Both the position numbers and the translations under genes were made by a program. From positions 1 to 64,000 of the forward strand of contig NZ_JAOARI010000003.1 of the NCBI RefSeq assembly GCF_025210605.1: 64,000 nt of DNA. Reading direction: 5' to 3'. The notes under the pieces are model-generated. The model had not been told where the DNA came from and did no database searches. It saw only the letters and a list, made by a program, of their open reading frames with translations. Below are positions 41,891 to 49,258 of this stretch, one piece after another. Position 1 is the first letter of the stretch. Each line of letters begins with the position of its first letter. This stretch comes from Halodesulfovibrio sp. Its GTDB lineage: Bacteria > Desulfobacterota > Desulfovibrionia > Desulfovibrionales > Desulfovibrionaceae.

Positions 41891-43291
41891 ATGCTGACAC
41901 GACGGGAAGCACTTAAAATAGTGGCCACTGGTGCTACGGGAACCTCTTTGCTTATGTACTCCAATGCTGCCGCACATTCTAATATTGCAATTACGCTTCC
42001 TAACATTTCGCTTGAAATACTACACGCTGCCATTCGCAAGCTTAAAAATGGCGACAAAGTTTTAGTTTCTCCGCAGTCTGTCGATGAAAAGCTTCTTTTA
42101 AAAACGTATGGATTCCAATTCAGCGAAGAAAATGCAGACGGTATAATCTACCGCTTTTGCCCTACGCGAAATAAGAGCATCGAAACGATATCTTCCATTA
42201 TTTACGAAGATTCAAAGGTTACTACATACAAAATTGCGCTCTTAAGAGCACTAGTCGATATCTCCTCAGGGCTGCACAGTGAGCATGTTTTTTACGACTC
42301 TGAAGATGGAACAGACTATGCGTATATCCCATACGGTCTCGTTTGCTATCAATGGATCAAGTACTATTGGTCATTAATTGAGCAGGATATTCCGCAAATT
42401 GGGCGAAATACATCTCTTGAATTTGAAAAGCCTCTTCGTGCTCTCATTGCATATGCACAACAACATTATGCTTTATCACCACAGACACAATATCTCGACG
42501 ATTTCAAAGTCGGATTTCTTAATGGTTCAGAGCTTGAGCGCCTAACATCTGAAGTAATGAGCAAGCTTCGTAGCGCAATTCGTAGCGGGCCTGTTCGCTA
42601 TGCCGGCAACAAGGAAACATTTAGCTCAACAAATCGCTTCTCATACACCAGAAACACAAAGAATTTACATAGCCTCTCTGACTACATAAATTCTAAAGGA
42701 TGTATCCGTTTAAGGCTGAGTTTATTCTTTGAAATGCAAGTGGTTGGCAATATTCTTTCTGACGCCATTGCAATTAAATGGGCACAGGAATCTGTTCGTC
42801 TTTCTGAAAGACGTGAACACCAGATCACACTTCAAGCAGTACTACCCTATCTTCTGACAGACATTTTTGAAGATCGTGATCAGAGCCAGGCCCGCGAAAT
42901 AGCAACACGCCTTTTACAGCAAGAAAATAGCCTTACATGTGTCTATTCAGGGAAAGAATTAGGCAAACAGTTCGCTATGGATCATATCCTGCCCTATTCT
43001 ATTTTCTACAATAATGATCTCTGGAATCTTGTTCCTTCAGCACCGGCTGTGAATAGTAAGAAATCTGATAAGATCATTGCCCTGGACACACTCTATACCA
43101 GTCGTGAACGCCTACTTGAATATTGGGACTATGTAGCAGAAACAAGAAGCGAAGTGTTTGCATCTGAATTAAGCTCTACACTTAAAATAGATACAAAATC
43201 GATAAGTTGGCATGCACAGCTATTTGATGCCGTAGCTCGACAGGCGGATGTGACTGCACAACATCGAGGGCTGTCGCGATGGAAGTTTTAA
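41891..43291 (+). CDS. HNH endonuclease-domain protein with Tat-like leader
   Basis: A 466-residue protein. AAGGAC precedes the ATG. Residues 1-28 resemble a twin-arginine signal (LTRREALKIVATGATGTSLL followed by an Ala-rich end). The middle contains TYKIALLRALVDISSG, seen in several HNH defence proteins. The C-terminal HNH site spans about residues 350-390 (CVYSGKELGKQFAMDHILPY, then NDLWNLVPSAPAVNSKKSDK) with the order H..N..N. A cytoplasmic restriction role is usual, so a genuine export signal would be surprising. The terminator after it makes it a single-gene unit. Confidence 0.7.
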   Translation: MLTRREALKIVATGATGTSLLMYSNAAAHSNIAITLPNISLEILHAAIRKLKNGDKVLVSPQSVDEKLLLKTYGFQFSEENADGIIYRFCPTRNKSIETISSIIYEDSKVTTYKIALLRALVDISSGLHSEHVFYDSEDGTDYAYIPYGLVCYQWIKYYWSLIEQDIPQIGRNTSLEFEKPLRALIAYAQQHYALSPQTQYLDDFKVGFLNGSELERLTSEVMSKLRSAIRSGPVRYAGNKETFSSTNRFSYTRNTKNLHSLSDYINSKGCIRLRLSLFFEMQVVGNILSDAIAIKWAQESVRLSERREHQITLQAVLPYLLTDIFEDRDQSQAREIATRLLQQENSLTCVYSGKELGKQFAMDHILPYSIFYNNDLWNLVPSAPAVNSKKSDKIIALDTLYTSRERLLEYWDYVAETRSEVFASELSSTLKIDTKSISWHAQLFDAVARQADVTAQHRGLSRWKF

Positions 43292-43295
43292 AAGC

Positions 43296-43336
43296 AAAAA
43301 AGTGCTCTCAGTTTATTAAACTAAGAGCACTTTTTT
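43296..43336 (+). terminator. Strong terminator after the HNH gene
   Basis: AAAAAGTGCTCTCAGTTTA and TAAACTAAGAGCACTTTTT form a near-perfect stem (one mismatch) flanked by A- and T-runs, so it can work in both directions. Confidence 0.9.
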
Positions 43337-43586
43337 ATGCGTATAGTGGAGAGGGAGGGAGACAAACTTTTAAGCCCAACCACTCCGGAACCAAGAAATG
43401 TTAAATCATTGTTTTACAATAGGAATCACTCGAAAAATCTGATACTTCGTTGCAAGTAATTTTTGCTCATTTTCCCCAGCTTTTCCCCAAAGGCAAGTGC
43501 TCATTTCGCACTGGGTAATTCTATACCAAAGCACTTCAATAGACATTCTCAATCTAGATAGGGCATAATATATTTGGGAGGTTGAT
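43337..43586. other. Intergenic region before the DUF5334-like gene
   Basis: It has no convincing gene; a 75-codon minus-strand frame here has no ribosome binding site or family. It contains an AGTGC-TCATTTC-GCACT hairpin near 43496 and a TAATAT -10-like box near 43567, just before the GGGAGG site of the next gene. Confidence 0.4.
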
Positions 43587-43865
43587 ATGCTAAAAACCTC
43601 AATTAGTCTTTTGGTAGTGAGTATGGCTTGCACTTTCCCTGCACTCGCTTGGGATGGCTACGATTACGATACTGGAAGCTCAGTAGAAATCGAAAGTGGA
43701 AATTTAGTTCGTACCGGAGAACAAATTGATTTCTATGACTATAACACAGGGGAATATCATTCGACTGATGTTATGGACGTATACGACAGTGGTAGCACCG
43801 TAGACGTTGAGGTATACGATTATGATACGGGAGAAGTCCGCACGTTAGAAATGGATAACTATTGA
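43587..43865 (+). CDS. DUF5334-like small secreted protein
   Basis: A 92-residue protein with a signal peptide (ISLLVVSMACTFPALA) followed by WDGYDYDTGSSVEIESGNLV and a repeated motif (YDYNTGEYHST, YDYDTGEVRTLE). This is the pattern of the DUF5334 family of small exported proteins with unknown function. GGGAGG precedes the ATG by 7 bases. It stands 102 bases upstream of hxsD in the same direction with no terminator between, so it may be part of the His-Xaa-Ser operon and possibly a substrate or partner. Confidence 0.65.
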   Translation: MLKTSISLLVVSMACTFPALAWDGYDYDTGSSVEIESGNLVRTGEQIDFYDYNTGEYHSTDVMDVYDSGSTVDVEVYDYDTGEVRTLEMDNY

Positions 43866-43967
43866 TATCTATACGGTGGATTCTATCAATGGTTTTACTT
43901 TCCTTCACCTTATAGACATATCTATCTTGCTTAATCTTTCTAACAAGTTATCATCCTGGACGTCACA

Positions 43968-44279
43968 ATGGCAGAACTCTCTATTTCCTTTGACAAAGCC
44001 TCTTTTAACTTACTGGCGGTACAGCGAGCAGCCTATGACAATAAAAACACTGTAGGTTGCGCGATTTCACAAACTGAAAATAAAATTGTCATCACATTAA
44101 CAAGTTCTAATAATTCCCCAAAAGAACTTGAGGAAAAACTTAGAGCCTCAGTTCTTGATCATCAGCTTAGATTAAGTCTTGAAAAAGATTTCAGCACGAT
44201 ACGAACTCTTCTCGTTAGTAAGGCAATCGAATCAAGTGTCGACCTCACAACGTTAGGTAACGAGGAAAACTGTGTCTAA
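43968..44279 (+). CDS. hxsD: HxsD-like protein of the His-Xaa-Ser system
   Basis: A 103-residue protein with the HxsD layout: a strand-rich first half (LSISFDKASFNLLAVQRAAY), a charged middle, then VLDHQLRLSLEKDFSTIRTL and a helical end (LLVSKAIESS). HxsD proteins accompany the two radical-SAM enzymes HxsB and HxsC and may bind the precursor peptide. The gene overlaps hxsB by 8 bases. Confidence 0.8.
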   Translation: MAELSISFDKASFNLLAVQRAAYDNKNTVGCAISQTENKIVITLTSSNNSPKELEEKLRASVLDHQLRLSLEKDFSTIRTLLVSKAIESSVDLTTLGNEENCV

Positions 44280-45696
44280 CTACTCTCTCTTGCCATTTAA
44301 TTTTCAAAGAATCGACTGTGACTATTTACTAACAAACGATCTAGGCGAATTTTTAATGCTGCCAGAACAAGACTTCCAAAGATTCGTAGAAAAAGAAGTC
44401 AAAACAAATGAAGAGCTATTCTGGAATCTGGAAAGCCGATTTTTCGCCTCAACCAAATTGTCTAAGCAACTAATCGAACATTACGCTACACGCTACAGAA
44501 CAAAGAAAAGATTTGTCTTTGAAACCACATTCTTGCACATGATTGTTGTAACGCACAGATGCAACCAAAACTGTGACTACTGCCACGCCTCTGCAACAAG
44601 AGAAGATGCAACAAACGAGCTAGATTTATCATTCAAAACTGCAGAGCTAATCGTTGATGCTATTTTATCTACCCCCACAGATCATCTAAAGATTGAATTT
44701 CAAGGTGGCGAACCATTACTGAACTTTTTAGTAATCAAACATATCGTGCATTATGCAAAGCAAAACTGCCCAGAAAACAAAAAACTAGACTTCGTCATTT
44801 GCACCAACCTTATCTCCCTAACCACAGAGCATATGGATTTCTTTTTACAAGAAGGTATTGATGTCTCAACCTCACTGGATGGCACACAGGCTCTTCATGA
44901 TAGCTGTCGAAAAAGGTATGATGGCTCAGGAACTTATGCGTCCGTAACTTCAAGCCTTTTAAAAGCAAAGTCTTATGGACTCGAAAACATATCTGCATTG
45001 CTTACTGTTCACAAAAAAAATATTTCCCACCTACCAGAAGTCATAGATGAATATGTCTCTCGCGAGTTCAGGTCTATCTTTATTCGCGGGCTAAATCCAT
45101 ATGGCAATGCTGACAGCAATTCTACATCTCTCTCAATAAGCAATAGTGAATTCTTCACCCATTACAAAACTGCCTTGAACTACATCATCGAACTCAATCA
45201 ATCCGGCACTGAAATTACAGAAGAATTTACTGCTATTCTTCTATCCAGAATTTTAAGCCCATTTGCTAACGGATTCGTAGACATCCAGTCACCGACTGGA
45301 GGTGGAATCTGTGGAATGATGTATGAAACGAATGGGGATGTGTTCGTTTCAGATGAAGCACGAATGCTCTATAGGATGATCAAAAATACAGACTTCCTTC
45401 TTGGAAATGTCGAGAATTCAAAAAGAATAGACTGGTTCTTCTCTCAGAAAATGAAATCCTTTTTGGAATGCTCAGTCATTGAAAGTTTACCCGGATGCGC
45501 TTGGTGTGCTTTTGCTCCCTATTGCGGAACAGACCCCGTAAGAAATTACTTTGAGAACGAAAATACTATTTCAATAAAAGCGCATGACAAGCAATGCCAG
45601 CTTGCCCAATTGATATTCACCCATCTTTTTAAGCTACTCACAACCGAAGATACATTTACTCAACGCTTATTGTGGGCTTGGGCTACAAAAGGCTAG
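44272..45696 (+). CDS. hxsB: HxsB, radical-SAM enzyme of the His-Xaa-Ser system
   Basis: A 474-residue radical-SAM protein starting at GTG after GAGGAAAAC. The cluster motif THRCNQNCDYCHAS lies near residue 95, and EFQGGEPLLNF is the SAM-binding GGEP. The C-terminal part has a SPASM-like set of cysteines (GICGMM, CSVIESLPGCAWCAFAPYCG, KQCQLA), so auxiliary Fe-S clusters are likely. It should modify a peptide, most simply the HxsA repeats encoded at 46843. Confidence 0.9.
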   Translation: MSNYSLLPFNFQRIDCDYLLTNDLGEFLMLPEQDFQRFVEKEVKTNEELFWNLESRFFASTKLSKQLIEHYATRYRTKKRFVFETTFLHMIVVTHRCNQNCDYCHASATREDATNELDLSFKTAELIVDAILSTPTDHLKIEFQGGEPLLNFLVIKHIVHYAKQNCPENKKLDFVICTNLISLTTEHMDFFLQEGIDVSTSLDGTQALHDSCRKRYDGSGTYASVTSSLLKAKSYGLENISALLTVHKKNISHLPEVIDEYVSREFRSIFIRGLNPYGNADSNSTSLSISNSEFFTHYKTALNYIIELNQSGTEITEEFTAILLSRILSPFANGFVDIQSPTGGGICGMMYETNGDVFVSDEARMLYRMIKNTDFLLGNVENSKRIDWFFSQKMKSFLECSVIESLPGCAWCAFAPYCGTDPVRNYFENENTISIKAHDKQCQLAQLIFTHLFKLLTTEDTFTQRLLWAWATKG

Positions 45697-45710
45697 CAGG
45701 AGAAGAGCTC

Positions 45711-46850
45711 ATGTTGGGATATAGAGGGAAAACCTTCAACATTGATTCAGAACAACTTGGTAAAATTACTTCCTGCAAGCATGATCGTGAAGGCACATCG
45801 TACTTAATAGAATTTGCCAAACACGCTCATGATCATGAACAGTTTGGTCTTGTCAGGTGCGGAAAGCCTGTGATCGGCTTATACTCTTCACCATCATTTC
45901 TTTGTCCACAAGATATTAAACTTTGCTTTGGGGATGTTGTAAGGATCACAAAATCTGGGTCACTCTTCGTTTTATTCAGCGCTCAATCTAACGATAATTG
46001 CTTATTTGTAACCAACAGCTGCAATAGCCATTGCATTATGTGCCCACAGCCACCTCGAGTTGACACAACGGATCACTATGAAGAAGCAAAGCAAATAGTA
46101 TCGCTCATCGAAACTCCCCCAGATGTAATTGGCATTACTGGCGGTGAGCCCCTTCTGAAATATGACTCACTTATTGAGCTACTCAAGCTAATAAAAAAAA
46201 GATTTCCAGCAACTCAAATCCAATTGCTAACTAACGCTAGGTTACTGAAAGACAAAGTGAAAGCATTAGAAGTAGTGGATATTGCTGGAGACGATATTGT
46301 TTTTTGCATTCCTCTATACGCAGACAATTCAGTAATGCACGACATGATCGTTAGTGTTCAAGGTGCGTTTTTTGAAACTATGGAAGCCCTCCATCACTTA
46401 GGTCGTCTGAAAGCAAGGATTGAACTACGATATGTGCCAACAAAGCAAAACGCATCGCGCCTACAAGATTGGAGCTTATTCGTCTGTAAGAACCTCCCAT
46501 TTGTGGAACATGTAGCCATTATGGGAATTGAACCAATCGGCTTAGCACACTCAAATTACGATCAAGTTTGGATTGACCCTGTTGACTATGCTACCCAACT
46601 TACTTTAGCGGTTTTTCAACTAACCACTTTTGGCTTAACAACTTCATTATTCAACCATCAACTATGCACTATACCAGAAGAGCTTTGGGAGTTTTCTGTG
46701 AACTCAATTTCAGATTGGAAAGTACAATACCTTAGTTGCTGCACAGAATGCGAAGTTTCTAATAGATGCGGTGGGTTATTTTTCGCTAGTAAAAAAAGAC
46801 ATAGCATTGGCATTCATCCAATAAAAAATGCTGGAGTCATTAATGAGTAA
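45711..46850 (+). CDS. hxsC: HxsC, radical-SAM enzyme of the His-Xaa-Ser system
   Basis: A 379-residue protein. The ATG at 45711 is chosen because AGGAG lies 9 bases upstream; a GTG at 45672 inside hxsB would add 13 residues. The radical-SAM motif NSCNSHCIMCPQPP is near residue 103, with GITGGEPLLKY after it. The C-terminal LSCCTECEVSNRCGGLF gives further cysteines. HxsC is the second modifying enzyme of the system. Its end overlaps hxsA by 8 bases. Confidence 0.88.
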   Translation: MLGYRGKTFNIDSEQLGKITSCKHDREGTSYLIEFAKHAHDHEQFGLVRCGKPVIGLYSSPSFLCPQDIKLCFGDVVRITKSGSLFVLFSAQSNDNCLFVTNSCNSHCIMCPQPPRVDTTDHYEEAKQIVSLIETPPDVIGITGGEPLLKYDSLIELLKLIKKRFPATQIQLLTNARLLKDKVKALEVVDIAGDDIVFCIPLYADNSVMHDMIVSVQGAFFETMEALHHLGRLKARIELRYVPTKQNASRLQDWSLFVCKNLPFVEHVAIMGIEPIGLAHSNYDQVWIDPVDYATQLTLAVFQLTTFGLTTSLFNHQLCTIPEELWEFSVNSISDWKVQYLSCCTECEVSNRCGGLFFASKKRHSIGIHPIKNAGVINE

Positions 46851-47418
46851 TAGTTCAACAATGAAAAAACTAACGGTAGCCGCCGCTGTTGCTTCTGCTC
46901 TTACTGGAAATACAGAACAAGCTAATGCTACAACTGCCACACCCCCGCAGATAGAATCTTCACTACACTTACAAGAACAAGCTTTCTTTTTACAACATGC
47001 TACACCAGACAACGATTTACTAATTGCAGGACATAGAAGCCATCGGAGCCATAGTAGCCATCGAAGTCACAGTAGCCACCGGAGTCATTACTCTTCGTCT
47101 AGTGGATACTATTATAAATCCTCTCCATCATATTCAACTCCAAGTTCAAACTATACAGCTCCAAGCACGAGTTCACGAACTTACCAAAATACAACTCCCA
47201 AAACTACTCAAAAGCCAGTAGCCGTTGATACTCTCGTTAAAGAGATTCAAAAGGGCTTAAAACAGCTGGGTTATCCTGTCGGTACCATTGACGGGGTATA
47301 TGGTCTTGCAACAAAACGCTCAATCATCCTATTTCAAGTTGAAAATAGCTTACCCATCAACGGCAAAGCTACATGGGATATTTTGAGTAAGATAAGATAC
47401 AAACTTCAATCTAAATAA
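46843..47418 (+). CDS. hxsA: HxsA, His-Xaa-Ser repeat protein with peptidoglycan-binding domain
   Basis: A 191-residue protein starting after GGAGTC, inside the end of hxsC. A leader with a hydrophobic stretch (LTVAAAVASALTG) is followed by seven HxS triplets (HRSHRSHSSHRSHSSHRSHY) near residues 64-84. A Ser/Tyr/Thr-rich linker and a C-terminal PG_binding_1 domain (IQKGLKQLGYPVGTIDGVYG, LFQVENSLPINGKATW) complete it. The repeats are the presumed target of HxsB and HxsC, and the last domain suggests the product is anchored to the cell wall. The function of the modified protein is unknown. Confidence 0.9.
   Translation: MSNSSTMKKLTVAAAVASALTGNTEQANATTATPPQIESSLHLQEQAFFLQHATPDNDLLIAGHRSHRSHSSHRSHSSHRSHYSSSSGYYYKSSPSYSTPSSNYTAPSTSSRTYQNTTPKTTQKPVAVDTLVKEIQKGLKQLGYPVGTIDGVYGLATKRSIILFQVENSLPINGKATWDILSKIRYKLQSK
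47032..47094 (+). repeat. Seven His-Xaa-Ser codon triplets in hxsA
   Basis: Nine-base units encode HRS, HRS, HSS, HRS, HSS, HRS and HYS. The His and Ser codons vary (CAT/CAC, AGC/AGT), so the peptide is conserved beyond the DNA. Confidence 0.9.
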
Positions 47419-47427
47419 TTGGTAGTT

Positions 47428-47458
47428 AAAAAAACTCTCATTTTTGAGAGCTTTTTTT
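47428..47458 (+). terminator. Terminator of the hxs operon
   Basis: AAAAAACTCTCA-TTTT-TGAGAGCTTTTTTT begins 10 bases after the hxsA stop. Confidence 0.9.
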
Positions 47459-47570
47459 CATACACACACGGTGCAATTAATCTAGTGTCAGTGATATAAG
47501 CTACAGAAAAAAGAAAGCCCGCTGCTACTACACAGAGTGCACAAAATTTAATCAGCCTATCAATTCAAAA

Positions 47571-48386
47571 CTAGCAGCGTTTCAATCCGCACTCCATTCT
47601 ACGAAGCACGCTCTTAACGCTCGGTAACATTTTCTCTTCAGGGGTCACGTTTAAAACTCCTGCATACTGTCTGAGCTGCTTGATTCGGATGTTAAATTTA
47701 ATCCCAGCTTCTAACATGCAGTCAGCTAGTTCTCTAAGTAATTCACTCTTTGCAGAGGTCCCTACATACTGCTGTAAATCTTTCAACTGCTCTTGTTCAT
47801 AACCAAGCAGAACATTACTACTCCACTCCGGCTGCTGCACCTCTGGCGTCACAAACTGGATCAGTCCATGTTTGCGTGTAAAAAGGAGCTGATGCCGTTT
47901 TCGACTGTTATCCACGACAAAGGTACGATCAGCACTAAATATGCCTTTAGGAGCATTCCGCAGACTACGACCATAGCGCCGAATAATATCGACTGTAGGA
48001 ATATTGTGGCCACCAGCTGCTACGCGGGATGCAACACGACTGATATTGCGTGTAGCGTCTCGCAACGCAATGTATATGAGATTAACCTTGTAGCCCTGCT
48101 CTTGAGCTTTTCCTATTAACCGAAGCTCATGATTACCGGAAAAAGTCGTTTCAATAAGAAAGCTCTGCCGGCTTACAAGTAAATCACGTTGCTGACGGAG
48201 AGCTTGTTTTCCTGCCTGCAGGGCAACTTTCGGAGAATCAATCTGACCAGGGTTAATATCTTTTGCAATCTCGTCTGGATTAACTACAGGAATATTTGTT
48301 GGAAACCGTTTTAAATGCCGCATAGTAAGTGTCGTTTTCCCACTACCATTCGGCCCGGCTACAATCCATAGCTGAGGCTTTGCCAT
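47571..48386 (-). CDS. Zeta-type toxin kinase
   Basis: About 271 residues from the ATG at 48386; a GTG at 48398 would overlap the upstream gene. Walker A VAGPNGSGKTTLTMRHL is near residue 8 and NPDEIAKDINPG follows, then LIETTFSGNHELRLI, the Zeta toxin/UDP-N-acetylglucosamine kinase-like core. The C-terminal 100 residues are helical and unassigned. Zeta toxins phosphorylate cell-wall sugar precursors. The small gene just upstream is the likely neutralising partner. Confidence 0.85.
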   Translation of the reverse strand: MAKPQLWIVAGPNGSGKTTLTMRHLKRFPTNIPVVNPDEIAKDINPGQIDSPKVALQAGKQALRQQRDLLVSRQSFLIETTFSGNHELRLIGKAQEQGYKVNLIYIALRDATRNISRVASRVAAGGHNIPTVDIIRRYGRSLRNAPKGIFSADRTFVVDNSRKRHQLLFTRKHGLIQFVTPEVQQPEWSSNVLLGYEQEQLKDLQQYVGTSAKSELLRELADCMLEAGIKFNIRIKQLRQYAGVLNVTPEEKMLPSVKSVLRRMECGLKRC

Positions 48387-48387
48387 T

Positions 48388-48648
48388 CTACAACTCACGC
48401 ACTACAACTATTTCAAAACTAGAATTATCTTCAGAAACGACAGTCTGTACTACTTCTCGTCGTCCATCAGGATACTCGCGAATCAATTCGTCGGGATTCA
48501 CATCATTTTCATAAAAAATAACGTGTCCTGCTTTCAATTGCTCATCCGCAGTAGATTCGTCACCGTTGAACTCGGTTTCAATCCAGCGTTCGAACTTATC
48601 GAAATACTTTTGCTGTTCCTGCATTGGCAGGTCATTTACATTCTGCAT
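48388..48648 (-). CDS. Small acidic partner of the Zeta-type toxin (probable antitoxin)
   Basis: An 86-residue acidic protein (ERWIETEFNGDESTADEQLK ... NPDELIREYPDGRREVVQTV) whose stop lies one base before the toxin ATG. Size, charge and tight coupling fit an antitoxin. The sequence is not that of the classical Epsilon protein, so the assignment rests on context. Confidence 0.65.
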   Translation of the reverse strand: MQNVNDLPMQEQQKYFDKFERWIETEFNGDESTADEQLKAGHVIFYENDVNPDELIREYPDGRREVVQTVVSEDNSSFEIVVVREL

Positions 48649-48675
48649 AGCTCACCCATTCCTTGGATTAACTTA

Positions 48676-49017
48676 CTATTCAGAGATCTTTTTTTGACTT
48701 GTACTTTCCTGCACAGATCCTCTCTGTGAAATCAGATAACCAGCATACGTCATATACACAGCTAAACTGAAAACGATCAGAACAATACCTGCAATTACTT
48801 CATACATTGAAATAATTTTGGGAAATGACGAGATAGGAATAATATCACCATATCCAAGAGTAGTTATTGTTACCACACTATAATAAAGAGAATATAGAAC
48901 TCCAAGAGCAGATTTTAATTCATGCCAAGCTGCTGCTGGAAGTATTGAATATAACACTGCGAAGTTCATTATTAACTCAGAAAAACTAAGTAATGCAAAA
49001 TCTACACGAGCCTTCAA
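48676..49017 (-). CDS. Two-helix potassium channel-like protein
   Basis: 113 residues with a first hydrophobic segment (ALLSFSELIMNFAVLYSILP), a pore helix and selectivity filter TITTLGYGDIIPIS, and a second membrane helix (VIAGIVLIVFSLAVYMTYAG). This is the minimal Ion_trans_2 channel plan. The full first helix requires the TTG at 49017; the first ATG (48969) would truncate it. It has no ligand-binding domain. Its role beside toxin and defence genes is unknown; ion leakage as an effector mechanism is speculation. Confidence 0.75.
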   Translation of the reverse strand: MKARVDFALLSFSELIMNFAVLYSILPAAAWHELKSALGVLYSLYYSVVTITTLGYGDIIPISSFPKIISMYEVIAGIVLIVFSLAVYMTYAGYLISQRGSVQESTSQKKISE

Positions 49018-49258
49018 CCCTATCTCATTTCTTGGTGTCTTAATGTTCCCGATTCACCTAACAACCCCTATAATCTTTTGCAATAAATTTCAGCGCACTA
49101 CATCGCATAGAATTGCATTAAAGCTAGACGCACTTCTTTTCCTCCTCATCATAATTCATCCAATAACAACTCACAATATTGCATCTTTTCATAAATTAGA
49201 TTTTCCGATATTTTCACCACTCACGCCACAATCTAATTTATCGAAAGGTACTTTTCTC

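Noticed and set aside
43406..43633. Minus-strand 75-codon frame
   Set aside because: No ribosome binding site or recognisable family; it overlaps the signal-peptide end of the DUF5334-like gene.
47032..47094. CRISPR array
   Set aside because: The short tandem repeats are coding His-Xaa-Ser triplets in hxsA, not repeat-spacer units. No CRISPR was seen elsewhere.
49043..49258. 72-codon N-terminal extension of the helicase-PLD gene
   Set aside because: The upstream in-frame sequence is low in protein character and has no ribosome binding site, while AAAGG precedes the ATG at 49259.
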